Shown: positions 21,163 through 33,400, numbered from the stretch's first letter. The stretch: 64,000 nucleotides of DNA from Austropuccinia psidii (GCA_023105745.1 JALGQZ010000013.1:4065501-4129500); one strand, 5' to 3'. Program-made: numbers and translations. The notes: generated by a model not told the origin, from the sequence alone.

Positions 21163-22232
21163 GTGGAAGAAAACTACATCCCACTTGAAACCCAGTCACA
21201 TGCCAACACACCAGTGACACCCTCAGAACCAGAGGGCAGCAAGGGTAAAGGAAAAAGGCTTAGTGAAGGCCTCATTACAGCCAAGAAGTGGACACCAATA
21301 ACCACTCAGAGGAGTAGAAAACCACGAAACTCTGCTTCAATACAAGGTAAACCAACCTTAACCACTTGTACAGGGATGATTACAATTATTAACCCAGTTG
21401 TAACCTCCAAAGGCAAACTGCCCAAATCAGCAGATAACAAATTTGTACAAGGCACAGTCAAAGGTAAATACCCTAAGAACATAAAGTTTTTGACTGCTTG
21501 CAAACACTGATATGTCCCCTGCATACCTCAGAGACCTTGGCTTCCAAAGGAACCAGCCAGAGGATAGAGCAGGAATGTCTAGAACCAGAAGACCTGAAAG
21601 AAGACACATTGGACACAGTGGTGGATGGCAAAACAATGAGGGAGATAATATCAACCTTGCCATTCACACTCCAATTCAACAGAAGCCTCAAACCAGAGGA
21701 CTGGAAAGATATGGATCAAGTTCTTCAAATCCACCAACTCCTCAAAGATTTGTTTCAATGGAGGATGGACAACAAGAGGTTCAACCTAGCAACTCACTGG
21801 GCAGAACTGGGATCAAGTTGCCAGAAGATCTGTCTCAAAGAGATAGACTCCAAGGACGTTATGGTAATCACCAAGGGTTGGAACCCTACCAGGCAGCACA
21901 GACTCCTGGAGGCAAGGGCACAGAGGATAAGGGAGAATCAAGCCACTATCCAAGCTATAGAAGAACAGTTAACCCAGACAGGGCCTACTCAGATTCCTTC
22001 AGGTTCACAAGGAGCAAGCCAAATCAGCTTTCCAGTGGCTTCACACCATTCAGAAACCAGCAGATCAGTGGCCAAGAGTCACCATTCTTCACAATTCCAG
22101 GAAGTTTCCAGGAAAAGACAAGGTAACAAGGGCAAGAACAAAGCCTCCTTCAACCAGAGGAGGAAAGAGTCAGACCCCATGATCCAGAAGCTGTTAGATT
22201 TGGTAAAAGAAGTACACAAGAACCAGAAGTAG
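21163..22232 (+). CDS. Element E ORF1: spliced leader-encoded protein, function unknown
   Basis: Exons 21163-21463 and 21532-22232 join in frame (334 codons) across a 68-bp intron with GTAAAT donor and CTCAG acceptor. Another acceptor (TTGATTCAG) just before 21163 and a GTAAGT donor near 20613 suggest a longer leader intron, with no ATG visible before it. The protein has an N-terminal Ser/Thr/Lys-rich part, a central helical segment including FTLQFNRSLKPEDWKDMDQV and VITKGWNPTRQHRLLEARAQ, and a basic Gln-rich tail. Element A has a counterpart at 3112-4023. The end overlaps the gag frame, implying frameshift or reinitiation. Confidence 0.5.
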
Positions 22233-23458
22233 TTGTAAACCACTCTAGAATCAGTAGTCCTAGTAATAGAAACATTACCCCCACTCAGACTGAAAATAAA
22301 ATTATCACATCTGAGAGCAACATCAACAGTGACACACTGTGGTTGCAAATGTCCCAATATGCTGAGCAATCTGCAAAGCAGGCTGCAGAATTTGCATCTG
22401 CCCAAGAGAGGATGAGAAAAACTCAAGCCTCATTGGAGCAGATAGTTAAAAACCTTCAGGAAGGATATGCTCAACTGAGCAAAGCCTCTGAAGAAACCAA
22501 AAAGAGACTGAATCAAGTCTCTAAAGAACAACACCATAGCAGCAGGGACAGGGAGTGTCTGAACCAAGACATCAACAAATTGTTTGATGCCTACCATAGC
22601 TTCAAGCCCCAACCACAAGGCCAAGCTATGGAGAATCCATATCAACCAGATGACATCAAACCAGATGCCATGTTGTTGAATAAGGCAAGATCTCCATCAC
22701 AATACCAGGATGGAGATGGCATGTCTTATTCAGAGAAGGAAGCCTTGAAACAGCTTCCTGAGGCCTCAAACTGGCCCAAATTCTCTGGATCAGGAGAATA
22801 TGATCATATGGAGCTCATAGATTATATTGATGGACTCTTCATTGATGTACCAAGCATACCAGATTACTGGATTACTGCTAGACTGAATACTGCATTTAAA
22901 GGTCATGCAAGTATATGGTACACAGAAATGAAAGAAATCCATGGCAGAAGAAATTGGCCATGGTGGAAGAGTCAAATAATCCAAAAGTACAGTAATGGAA
23001 CTTGGATATGGCAAAAGACCATGTCATTTGAAAATGACAAATACTCTGTGGACAAAGATCCATATGAGTGGTGTCTCAGAAAGTCTAAAAGACTTAAAGC
23101 CATTGATCCTCAGATGAAAATCCAGATGAGGAATCACAAACTTCTGACACAACTGCCAGGAGAACTAGAGCATGTAGTGAAATGCAGATGCAACCAAAAT
23201 TGCACTCTAGATGACATAGCCAATACCTTACAAGACATAAGGAAAAGGACTAATATAGGGAAATTCACCCCATATAGAAGCAGTAGTTTCAAAGAGAAAC
23301 AACCTTTCAGGGTGGAGTTTAAAGACAAACCCAGAGAAAGAGTGGCAGAAGTGGCAAAGAAGAAGAATTCTTGTCACAATTGTGGTTCAACAGACCACTA
23401 TGCCAACAACTGTCCAAAAGCAAAGAAAAAAAGTCTATGCTATAGAAAAGGTCCCTGA
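22233..23458 (+). CDS. Element E gag with CCHC zinc knuckle
   Basis: The frame is open from within the end of ORF1; the first ATG-like start is about 22343. It has a coiled-coil N-terminal half, a gag core with WPKFSGSGEYDHMELIDYID and WWKSQIIQKY, and a zinc knuckle CHNCGSTDHYANNC near the end. It forms the particle and binds genomic RNA. It runs out at a stop a few codons after a seven-A run (about 23426-23432), where removing one A would join it to the protease frame as in element A. It is either a point insertion or a slippery site; element A's fused ORF favours mutation. Confidence 0.8.
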
Positions 23459-24617
23459 AGAAGAACCTCCCACAGAGGATTCTGAATCAGACTCTATGGG
23501 AGATGCCATCAGAGAACCATCTGATGATGATCAAGACCCAAGAGAGGAATTTCTAGTGGAATACCAAGAGGAAACGCCATTGGAAATCCAGGATATACAG
23601 TTGGAAGCAGGCATGCCACAGTACACTGCCAACAAGAACTTGTGCAAACACACACAAGATGCACAAACATTCCTGGTTACACCAACCAAAGGAATGGCAT
23701 ATGTACATGGAACAGCCACAAAAATGACTGTATGTATTGACACTGCTCAGCACCCACTGATCATTGACAGTGGAGCACACTGCTCCATAGTGGCCAGAAA
23801 TTATCTGGATAACCACTTCCCAAACTGGGAAAAAGAACTCTTGCCCACCAGGGCAAAGAACTTTAAGAGTGCATCTGGAAAGATGACCTCTATTGGGACA
23901 ATTATCAAAGAGATAATTATACCCCACAGAAAAGGTAATATCAGAATCAACCCAGAGTTTGTTGTGCTTGAAGATGGCCACATCCAAGGGTTTTTACTGG
24001 GAACAGATTACCAGAGGATGTGTGGCATAGACATTTACAATAGTAAAAATAGGCATATTACCATAGGTACTAACAAGGAAAAGAAATGTTCTCTTGATAC
24101 ATACCAGATATCTTCCCAGGACCCACTGGAAGAACTTCTGAAAGAATTCAGAGAGGGACAGTTTAGCACTACCCTCACCAGTAAACAAAAACTAAGTTTA
24201 CTGAAGATGCTGAGGAAGAATAGACCAGCATTTGCCATTGGTGAAGAACCATTAGGCAAGATCAAAGGCCATGATATAGAACTATATCTGGATGTAGAAA
24301 GGCCTTATCCACCCATGTTAAGGAGACCTCCTTACCCAGCAAGTCTGGAGACCAGGAAAGAGATTGAGAAACATATCAATGAACTCCTGGACATGGATGT
24401 CATTAGGAAGATTGGACATAATGAAATAGTGGAAATCACCACTCCTGTCCTAATCACCTGGCATGATGGCAAGTCTAGATTGTGTGGAGATTTCAGAGCC
24501 CTGAATAACCACACAAAAGCAGACAGGTACCCTATACCAAGGATACCTCATGCCTTGGATAGGCTAGCCAAAGCCAAATACATAACCAAGATGGATTGTA
24601 TGAAAGGCTTCCACTAA
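23382..24617 (+). CDS. Element E protease and RT N-terminal part
   Basis: The frame becomes meaningful at about 23432 (KKVYAIEKVPEEE). The retropepsin active site is LIIDSGAHCS (D-S-G), followed by FLLGTDYQRMCGID, a linker, and the RT N-terminus with RPYPPMLRRPPYPASLETR and HDGKSRLCGDFRALN. It ends at a TAA at 24615-24617 after KMDCMKGFH, where related elements read on with Gln or Lys (CAA to TAA would suffice). Confidence 0.8.
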   Translation: MVQQTTMPTTVQKQRKKVYAIEKVPEEEPPTEDSESDSMGDAIREPSDDDQDPREEFLVEYQEETPLEIQDIQLEAGMPQYTANKNLCKHTQDAQTFLVTPTKGMAYVHGTATKMTVCIDTAQHPLIIDSGAHCSIVARNYLDNHFPNWEKELLPTRAKNFKSASGKMTSIGTIIKEIIIPHRKGNIRINPEFVVLEDGHIQGFLLGTDYQRMCGIDIYNSKNRHITIGTNKEKKCSLDTYQISSQDPLEELLKEFREGQFSTTLTSKQKLSLLKMLRKNRPAFAIGEEPLGKIKGHDIELYLDVERPYPPMLRRPPYPASLETRKEIEKHINELLDMDVIRKIGHNEIVEITTPVLITWHDGKSRLCGDFRALNNHTKADRYPIPRIPHALDRLAKAKYITKMDCMKGFH

Positions 24618-25550
24618 AATGGAGTTAAGCCAAACTCCATGAAATTACTCAGAATAATATGCCATATGGGCATATATGAGTACAACAGGATGCCATTTGG
24701 CATCAAGAATGCACCAGCCCACTTCCAAAGGATGATGGACACCATATTTCAAGAAGAAATAATGTAAGGCTGGATGGTAGTGTATATTGATGATATCATT
24801 ATATACTCAGAGACATGGGAAGACCATGTACAATAAATAGACAGAGTGCTAAGTAAATGTACACCCATCAATCTGAAAATTTCACTTAAAAAGTGTAATT
24901 TTGGCCAACAAGAGCTACTAGCTCTAGGACACAAAGTCTCAGGCCTTAGTCTGGCAATTGACCAGAACAAAGTAGCAGCAGTACTGCAAAAGCCAGTACC
25001 AAAGAACATCAAAGAGATGCAATCTTTCCTTGGATTTGCTAGCTACTATAGAAACCACATCAAAAACTTTGCCCATATAACTAGTAGTTTATACAAGTTA
25101 TGCTCAAAGGATGTAGTTTTTGAAATAACCAAGGAAAGGAGGGATGCATATGAGAGGATCAAATATGAACTCACAAATGCACCTGTACTCATCTTGCCTG
25201 ACTTTGAACTACCATTCAAGTTATATATAGATGCAGCACGCAGCCAAGGCTTGGGAGCAGCCCTTCACCAAAGACAAATTGTGGATGGTGAACCAAGAGA
25301 AGGTGTAATATGTTACATCTCCAGGCAGCTAAAAGATTCAGAAGCTAGGTATGGGGCCACCCAGACAGAATGTCTATGTCTAGTCTGGGCTCTAGAAAAA
25401 CTCCATTATTATTTGGAAGGTGCAGTATTTGAAGTCTACACAGACTTCACAGCCTTGAAGTCTTTACTAAACATGAAGACTACTAATAGAAATATGCTGA
25501 GATGGCAAATAGCCATCCAGGAGTATAGAGGGAACATGACCATCATATAA
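24618..25550 (+). pseudogene. Element E RT C-terminal part and RNase H, interrupted by stops
   Basis: RT continues in the same frame with RMPFGIKNAPAHFQRMMD, the catalytic YIDDII, the thumb and [16 protein letters not shown], then RNase H with [17 protein letters not shown] and [18 protein letters not shown]. In-frame stops occur at about 24765, at about 24834 and at 25548-25550. Each can be explained by one substitution. No frameshift is needed, so decay here is by point mutation. Confidence 0.8.
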
Positions 25551-27368
25551 AAAGAAGGTAAAAGCCATACCAATGCAGATGGCCTTAGCAGATGGCCACT
25601 GGACAATGTCAAAAGCAATCCAGCTTATGACCCTGAAGTTGCTGCAAAAATTCCTATCCATTTTATGGAAATAAATAGGAAGAAGAACTTCAGATTCTCT
25701 GAATGGGCACCAGGGAGTGGTACCCTTGACAGTGGAAACACTGATTCAGAAGGGACAGAAACCCCCATACTGGGAATAGGTTCCTCAGCACTGCACAATG
25801 AATTTTTCAATGCAGTGCTGAAATCATATGCTAAACACAAAGAGTGTAGCATAATACTCCAACTCCTTCAACAAAAATACAGGAGCCCAGAACTGGAAAC
25901 CCAGTTGGAGGAACCCTGGTTGAGGGCCTATAAGGACAATAAATTCTTCCTTATAGATGGCCTGATTTATCACAGAGATAAGTACACCAGTGCACTCACA
26001 GTGATAGACAGAGACCACATCTCTTTAATCCTTCAGGAATGCCATGACTGCCCCTACATGGGACACATGAGTGAAGACAGGACTAAAGAGAGGGTAGCAA
26101 GCACAGCTTGGTGGCCCAAGTGGGAGCAAGAGTTGAGTGAATACATCAACACTTGTGAAAGATGCCAAAAGGCAAATAGAAAGCATGGGAAGAAATATGG
26201 GTTGCTTCAACACATAGAAGAACCCAAACACCCATGGGAAACCATCAACATGGACTGGGTCACAGGACTTGTCCCAGGAGGCAAAGAAAACTACAATGCC
26301 TGCTTAATCATAGTTGATAGGTTCAGCAAGAGCATGAGATGTCTACCATTCCATAAAGAGGACACAGCCATGGACACTGCTCTGTTATTTTGGAATAACA
26401 TCATATCCACCTGTGGAGTCCCTAAGATCATAATTAGTGACAGGGACCCAAAATTCACATCTGAATTTTGGACCAATTTATATGACATGCTTGGCACCAA
26501 GTTTGCTTTTTCCACAGCTTACCATCCACAAACAGATGGCCTAGCTGAGAGGATGATCCAAACAATGGAGGACATCCTCAGGAGGTTCTGTGCCTATGGC
26601 ATGGAATACAAGGACCATGAGGGATATACCCATGATTGGGTCACCCTCTTACCAGCAGTCCAACTGGCCTATAATACAAGCCAGAACTCTACCACAGGAA
26701 AAACACCTGCACTGGTAGAGAAAGGGTGGAATCCCCTTTTACCTGGGGATCACTTGAAGAAAAATCTTCTGACCATCCACCCCACAGCCAAAGACTTCCA
26801 TGATATGTGGAAGAAAGCCTGTGATACTGCTGCCAAATGCATAGCTGAGGCCAAAGAGTATAATAAGCAGAGGTGGGACAAATCACATATGGAACCTGAC
26901 TTCAAGGAAGGGGACCAGGTGTTAGTGTCTACACTAAGCTTTAACAATCTCAAAGGACCCAAGAAAATGAGAGACTCATTTGTAGGGCCCTTCACTATCA
27001 TTAAGTTGATAGGGAAGAATGCAGTAGAGGTCAAGCTCACTGAGGAGTTTTCTAGGAAACACCCAGTCTTTCCAGTAAGCCTGGTCAAACCATACTTCCA
27101 AACAGAGGAGGATAAATTCCCCTCCAGGAAGAAGAACACCACTCCACAAGAAATAGTGGAAGTAGAAGACTCCCCTGGACCTGTGAGTAAAATTATCAGG
27201 GCCAGAAAAATCAGACTTAATGGGAAGGATCAGAGACAATATCTAGTCAGATTCAAGAACCAGACAGCTGACAAAGACAAATGGTTGGCAGAGGATGCCA
27301 TACCAGATGGGAACCTCCATTTAAGGAGATTCAGAGCCTCTAGGAGGACTGAACAATCTCATCAATGA
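25551..27368 (+). CDS. Element E integrase with chromodomain
   Basis: After the end of RNase H ([15 protein letters not shown]) comes a linker and an integrase with HHCC ([21 protein letters not shown]), DDE Asp in [13 protein letters not shown], Asp in [12 protein letters not shown] and Glu in [12 protein letters not shown], the [13 protein letters not shown] segment, and a chromodomain-like tail ([18 protein letters not shown]). The open frame with a start runs from 25665. The catalytic residues are intact. It ends 24 bp before the LTR. Confidence 0.85.
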   Translation, partial: KEGKSHTNADGLSRWPLDNVKSNPAYDPEVAAKIPIHFMEINRKKNFRFSEWAPGSGTLDSGNTDSEGTETPILGIGSSALHNEFFNAVLKSYAKHKECSIILQLLQQKYRSPELETQLEEPWLRAYKDNKFFLIDGLIYHRDKYTSALTVIDRDHISLILQECHDCPYMGHMSEDRTKERVASTAWWPKWEQELSEYINTCERCQKANRKHGKKYGLLQHIEEPKHPWETINMDWVTGLVPGGKENYNACLIIVDRFSKSMRCLPFHKEDTAMDTALLFWNNIISTCGVPKIIISDRDPKFTSEFWTNLYDMLGTKFAFSTAYHPQTDGLAERMIQTMEDILRRFCAYGMEYKDHEGYTHDWVTLLPAVQLAYNTSQNSTTGKTPALVEKGWNPLLPGDHLKKNLLTIHPTAKDFHDMWKKACDTAAKCIAEAKEYNKQRWDKSHMEPDFKEGDQVLVSTLSFNNLKGPKKMRDSFVGPFTIIKLIGKNAVEVKLTEEFSRKHPVFPVSLVKPYFQTEEDKFPSRKKNTTPQEIVEVEDSPGPVSKIIRARKIRLNGKDQRQYLVRFKNQTADKDKWLAEDAIPDGNLHLRRFRASRRTEQSHQ

Positions 27369-27377
27369 TGAGCCTTT

Positions 27378-27392
27378 TTTAGAGGGAGGGTA
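27378..27392 (+). other. Polypurine tract of element E
   Basis: TTAGAGGGAGGGTA precedes the 3' LTR start TGTCAGCC; the purine core is AGAGGGAGGG. Confidence 0.7.
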
Positions 27393-28817
27393 TGTCAGCC
27401 TGTGACTCAAAACCAGAGCACAAGCATGACAGCCAAAATACCATAAACCAATGGTATAGCCAAAATACCACCAAAACATGGAGCTGAGCCAAATTAGCTC
27501 AAAAGGTATCAAAAGAAAGAGGAATATCACCTCTTCCTGAAAATACAAGTACCATCACCATAGGACAAGAAATAACAAAGTTATTCCTGCTCAAAGTTAT
27601 TGCTGAGCATAAACCTTAATTTTCACCTCTCATCTAAAATCCAGAAGGAGAGGCTTAACCCCATCAAATGGGTATTCAAAATGAAGCTCTAAGCCAGGGC
27701 TATCCAATGGTACCAGCCAAACTGAGCTAGCACCAGTATTACTTGAGTTATGGTCAAATTCAGACCCAATAAGGGTGAACAAAACATTCACCTCTCATCT
27801 AACTTTTACAGTTTTAGTGTGAGATACCTAAAGTGGGGTCTTTTTGGAAAGAGCACAATCAGGGCTATCTGATGGTGCCATCCATTTCCCCATAACTCAA
27901 CTACAACAGAAGTTATTGGCCAAACAAGCTTAATACAGCTTTTGACCAGACCACGCCAATGTACAAAAATACTTGTACATGGGATAACTTTGTCATATTT
28001 AATGATAACCATGTCAAGTTGGGTACCATTGTGTAGAGCTCATACAGAGCTACTCAATGAACCAACGTTGAGCTTGATATCTCAAAAACTGACAGAGTTA
28101 TGACCATTTTAAGGTCAAAATCCCACCTGCTGTCAGATACAGCCTTACCATGGGATAATATCCCATAACCATGAATATGAGGTGTCAAATAGACGAAGAA
28201 GCATGTTTTTACTTCAATACCTCATATTTCCGTCAATACTGGGGTCCCATACAGTTTCTGTACAGCATTCTACGCGTCATACACGTCAGAATCAGGCTGT
28301 GAGGTCCCCAGATGAAAATTTTCACCCTGTATTGGTGAAAACTGCCCAGATGTGGTTTCAAACCCACATCTGAGCCCAATACAGGGTATACAGGCTGTTT
28401 GCAAACCACAAGCCTGTCATAGAGAGTGAAAAATCTTCACTTCCTCTATGTGGAAAGGTCTAGCAGCCTTTCCACCTCAATTTCAAGATAAAAGGAGGGC
28501 TTTTCACAGCCAAAAACCTTTCCTCATCCTGCTCTTGAATAACCTACGTAGTAAACTGTCAAAAACAGTTTTACTCTTGGTTAAATAATCAGGTATAATT
28601 ATAATCTTTAATTATTTTAGACTTTATTATTGTAATCCAACAGATAAAGCCTGCACCCAGGGTTCTCAATAGCGCTCACCACCACTATTTCTCAATAGTA
28701 GAACCCTTTTATTATAAAACCTTTATAAATCTTTTTTAATCATTTTTTGCCGTGTCACATACACAGTTAAAGTTGTAATTAGCCTAGTTATACCTTTATC
28801 ATAGTATCATCCTGACA
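27393..28817 (+). repeat. 3' LTR of element E (1425 bp)
   Basis: It is the same length as LTR1 and about 98% identical by hand comparison. The nested hairpin is conserved at 28324-28387. It is followed by the GTTTT duplication at 28818-28822. Confidence 0.95.
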
Positions 28818-28822
28818 GTTTT

Positions 28823-29487
28823 TTTCTAAAAATAAATAAATAATAAACCCAAGTTAAGTTCAAGTTAAAATATGAGTTAAGCTGGGTTCTACAATATAAA
28901 TTAGAGTTAAATAAATTAAAATTAATTTAATTTAACTTCAATAAAATGGATAGTCTATCACTTCTTTTTTTTTTTTTTTTTTTTGGAGAAAATAAGAAAT
29001 AGAATAAGATTGATAAGAGAATAAGAATAGATTTAGAATGAATGAAATAGATCCCTCATATAATGTGAGTTTTTTTATTTTTGAAATTAATCAGCTACTG
29101 ATATGAACTGTATTAAAACTGATTGTGTTTTTCTTTTCTTTTTTTTTTGTATTTTAAATTTAATTCTAATCTGATTTTTTTTTTTTTTGATTTTTAGCAA
29201 AAAAAGAAATATATATAAATATGAGACAAAAACAGTTGATATTAGGTAAGCTTATGTTCTATTTATTCCTGTAAAGCTCATATTAATTGAAGCTGATTTT
29301 TAAATTTTTAATATTTTATTTTGTGTTGCTTTTTTTTTCTTTAATAAGAAAAAGGATTGAATTGTAAAGAGCAAAGATAAGAAATGGGAAATAAAAAATT
29401 GAAGAAATAAACAATAATAATATAAATGAAAAGAGTATGAATTCTTAAGCAAAGAATTGAGGACTTAGCAGGTGGTATTTCTTCTAA
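28823..29487. other. AT-rich non-coding stretch of element C or of the unassigned segment
   Basis: The left part (to about 28958) is probably the continuation of the unassigned segment interrupted by element E. The rest is homopolymer-rich, including a run of about 20 T ending at 28984. I see no gene. Confidence 0.5.
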
Positions 29488-29743
29488 TTAATTCCTTTGA
29501 CTAAGTAACTTCTTCACTAATTCATTCTTCATAAATCTTCCTCCCCTCCATTGTTCTCTTTTGAGAGCTTTGAAAATGTACTCTTGACAGAAGTATTCCC
29601 ATTCTTCTGTGTTGATTTTGGTTACACCACCTTTGAGGATGAATATTGCTGGTATCAGTGTTTCCTCCCAGTGGCAATCCCATTTGGTATTCTTTATAGT
29701 ATATCCTCCTGAGGTCTTGCTTATTTTTCCATTTTTGATTTCA
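29488..29743 (-). pseudogene. C-terminal part of an element C accessory ORF, split by element D
   Basis: This joins in frame to 50501-50931 when element D and one AAA are removed, giving 229 codons. The C-terminal part includes KTSGGYTIKNTKWDCHWEET and a Lys/Arg-rich end. The N-terminal part is paralogous to the tail of the protease ORF (51750-52150); see that entry. Function unknown. Confidence 0.7.
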
Positions 29744-29746
29744 AAA
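29744..29746. repeat. Target-site duplication of element D, left copy (AAA)
   Basis: AAA is found here and at 50501-50503. Removing one copy restores an open reading frame across the junction, which fixes its length at 3 bp. That length is typical of CACTA elements. Confidence 0.75.
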
Positions 29747-29792
29747 CACCGGGGCGAATCTCGTGTCAATCGTCGGCGATTGACTTCACGTC
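29747..29792 (+). repeat. Left terminal inverted repeat of element D
   Basis: It matches the reverse complement of 50455-50500 at 43 of 46 positions. It contains an internal hairpin with arms GTCAATCG and CGATTGAC around TCGG. Just inside are repeated CGTCAAGC-like words to about 29865, reminiscent of CACTA subterminal repeats. Confidence 0.95.
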
Positions 29793-30075
29793 AAGCAAAC
29801 GTCAAGCAGGATAAAAGTCGAGCTCACGTCAAGCAAAAATCAAGCAAACGTCGAGCACACGTCACACTCTGGTCTTACACCAAATCCTGTGACATCCAAT
29901 AATATTGGTTCCCCTGTGCCTTCAACTCAGATTCCTCACCGCCTGATCATCCCACAACCGTCCGATGATTGGTAAAAATTACACCAGACCCGCCTGTTTG
30001 CACACACACACATCAAAGATGTGCTTCAGCCAGTCTTGATGTAGGCGGGGGGTTTGACTTCACCAGGTCATCCAT

Positions 30076-30240
30076 GAAGTGTGCGTGTGCATGCGTGGGG
30101 GCGGGTGCGTTTGCGTGTGCATTGGCGTGTGCATTGGCGTGTGCGGGTGCGTGGGCGTGTGCATTGGCGCGTGCCGGTGGGTGTGCGTGTGCGTGTGCAT
30201 TGGCGCGTGCGGGTGCACATGCGGGTGTGGGTACGCAAAA
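30076..30240. repeat. GT/GC-rich minisatellite near the left end of element D
   Basis: Degenerate repeats of GCGTGTGCATTGGC and GTGCGGGTGCGT words. The overlapping long ORFs in several frames are by-products of the repeat. Confidence 0.85.
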
Positions 30241-30494
30241 GCCGATTCCGCTTCCAACATGATGATGGCGCAGTTAGAAATTTTGGATGCTGTGAAAGGT
30301 GAGTGTGTGGGTCATTTGATCATTGGACTTGGCTTATTCACACTGTACCCAATGTCAAAATAGTAACTTCTTTGTGGCAATGTGAAATAATGGGCTTTGC
30401 TTGTCACAATGGAATGTCTCTGTCACTAAATTTTGAGGCAATTATTTCACTAGCAAAATTGCTAATGAATCTGAGAGATTTGCATTTTAGTAGA

Positions 30495-33400
30495 CTAAAT
30501 ATCATGAAATAACGGCTTTATCATTACAAGCATTCCACATGACAGAGCTTTGTTATCATAAAATCCACAGTTACCTTCTATTTCTTCTTCTGATATAATC
30601 AAGTGTCCATCATCAAAACCAACAGCTTTATAAATATTCAGATGCGGCCAATCTGGTAGGAAATTCACATCAATCTTCAAAGGTTTTAAAATCAGAAAGT
30701 TATTGTTCAGTATGCTAGATGGCTCAGAGACTTTGAAAATGCTATCAATAATACCAAATTGTCGTGAGTTGCCCCTCAGAAAACATATCACACTGTTGCT
30801 GATATTTTTGGATTCAGTTGAAAATATATTGTTCCCAATATTAATGTTTGAAACTGGAAAATACCAAGGTGAGACAATCCTTGAAGTGGGAGGACTTGTG
30901 GATTGCACGGTAGTGTCTAAGCTGATCCAATCAACTATTTCCCTTGTTGCATGAAAAGTCTGTAAGTACTCAACCAGGCAATCATAATTTTGTTGGTCAT
31001 GGCGGGATGGCTTGTTATATTTATGGTGATTGAACACGGCAGGTGGCTGTGATTTGAAAAGCTGTTTTATTTCACATGGCACAGATGGGGATTTCAGGAG
31101 AACGGAAAGGTTGGAACATCGACAGATATGTTGAAGTAAGGTTTTATCTATATCATCTATTCAGAGTTGCAAAAAGTTAGTCTTATTCAGTTCAGGTGTT
31201 TAATCAATGTGAATATATTGATCTTATTAATTGACGTACATATCTTGTTATTTGTTGGCATCTTTGCAAATACTCCAATCAAGCGCTCATAACCCCATGT
31301 GGCTGAGGCTTGTGCTGGGCCCCAACGTTGGAAGAGTTCGGGAATATGATCAGCAAAATGATGATTTGGTTTACTTTTCTGTTTTGGGAACAGGTGTTGA
31401 TTGGAAAGGCGGAATTTTTTCCAATGTTCAGCAAATGCAGTCGCATCATCTATTGAAACAGTCCAGCTTGTGGCAATGTTGATAGCACTAATCAAATGGA
31501 ATGTATTCTTGGCTAGTTCATTTGCAAGTTCTTCTGACTGACCCATTTTTCTTTGAGTGTTGGCAGATTGGTGTGCATCTAATGACATCTGTTGACTGAG
31601 CATTAGAAATGGAATATAGACCTTATATAAGAGAGCCCATTCAGCGGCTTTTAAGCTACCATGAGAGGGGGAACCCATTTTGCGGGGAACTCTTGTCCAA
31701 GATGAGGGAATTATGGTCTCAGATATGATTTGTCGGAGATGCTCAAGAGCCTCACCCTTGATCTGGTGATCGCTCAGTGCAGTGATATCCAATTCAGAGG
31801 GTATTTCAGAAGTGGGGATGTAATCGGCATCAAATGAAGGAATCTCCGCAGAACCACTAGATGGATGTTCTGTGTTAGGGGTGGGCATTGGGAAGTAGTT
31901 TTTTCGGGTGGAAGTAGTGGGGAGTGGCTCATTTATTATTTTTGCTGCGTCTCTTCTCAGGGAGCGGGCCTCTCTCAATGTGATTTTATCAAGAGAGCTG
32001 TTGGAGGTCATGGAATCTGAGTCTGAACTGTTGGTGTCATTGGATTTCCTGCGGGACCTGAAGTAAATTTTTGATTTCGCCTCTGGAATGCAAAATTTGA
32101 AAGTTGCATGATCCTTCAAAATTCCAAGTATTAAATTATGCATTATGTCAAGATTAACCATTCTGGTTGCATCCCAATACGGAAGGTCTTCCAAAAATTG
32201 CTTGTCTTTGTTGTGGGGTTGCCCGAAGCCATTTGGCAATGGTTGATTTATGACTTTGGTATGAGCGCGTGTAGTGAAATTGAGGACCAATTTCTTCAAT
32301 TTGAGCTTTGTGAATGGTGCAAAAATTACAAAAGTGGTTTCCTGAATGGGAAATAAATCCAGTAAGCTTGCGCATGGCAACCACATCCGCAATGGCTGTG
32401 AGGATGGCAACACGGATAAAGGATCCTGATGGACCTGTTGAGGTGGGTGCAAAATGGTAACCTTGCCATAGCTCTTTGAGCTCGTTGATGAGTGGCATTA
32501 ATAGATAATTCAATTGAAGCGCAGTTGGCTCCTTCGGACCAGGGATGATTCCTGCAACATAGACATTCTCGGGCTTCAATCTTTCACTTGGGGGGAGATT
32601 AAGACAAATAAGCATGATAGGTCCAATGCTAGCCAACCGGGTTGACTTTCCATGTGCATTAAACCAGTCCACATATATGGAGAAGGCCAATGAACCAGGA
32701 ATGGACATGAATGGGGGGTCATGGATATTTCTAGTGCCAGTGAAGCGTCTCCAGACCAATCCATCCCAGACGTCACGTTTTGGGGAATCTTCGGGAGTTT
32801 GGGATTGTTGATGTTGATGCAGAATGTCCATAATTCCAGCCCGCTGGAGGAATCTGGCAAGCCAATTTTTGAATGGTTGATAAATGAAATGTTTTGTTGG
32901 TATAAATTTTTGCTTCATGTTGGTTGTGTTTTGGGTGTGGGGTTCAGATGAATAGATGAATTTGCCTAATGATTGTGTGCAAGGGGGATCATGATCATTT
33001 GGGTCATTATGGCGTTGACAGTGGGGTTGGTCAGTTGTGACTGATTCAGTAAGGCCATTAAGAGAGAAACATTGAGGACAACATATATAGTTTTGAATCA
33101 CTGGCTCCAATTGGAGATGTTCAGATATGGTACTCAGATCTTGAGGTATATGGAATGCAGGAGCGGGGGGACCAGCTGAGCTTGAGATACTGGACTTGAT
33201 CAGCAGGTTCAGGGCGGGGTTGAGTATGCGTGAAGCCCTGCGGGGTAAATTATACCTTAATGATAGAATGGCAGATATTATCATTCCTAGGTCTTGTGGG
33301 GGAAGGGTTTGACTGCCACTATATGGTTTCTGTGCAGTTGGATTGAGACCCGCTGGAGTTGGGAAAGTGCTTTGGGTCAAACGTGAATAATCAGCTGGGA

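Larger units (their letters stand above)
19143..28817 (+). mobile_element. Element E: full-length Ty3 chromovirus (9675 bp)
   Basis: Two 1425-bp LTRs with TG...CA ends flank PBS, spliced ORF1, gag, protease, RT, RNase H, integrase with chromodomain, and a polypurine tract, bounded by a 5-bp duplication. The LTRs differ at about 29 positions by hand count (about 2%), so insertion was fairly recent. Even so, gag-pol has one frameshift and at least four stop codons, so this copy is not autonomous. Confidence 0.95.

Noticed and set aside
30060..30363. Overlapping ORFs with Cys-Val-Cys or His-Thr-His repeats
   Set aside because: A GT/GC-rich minisatellite read in different frames.
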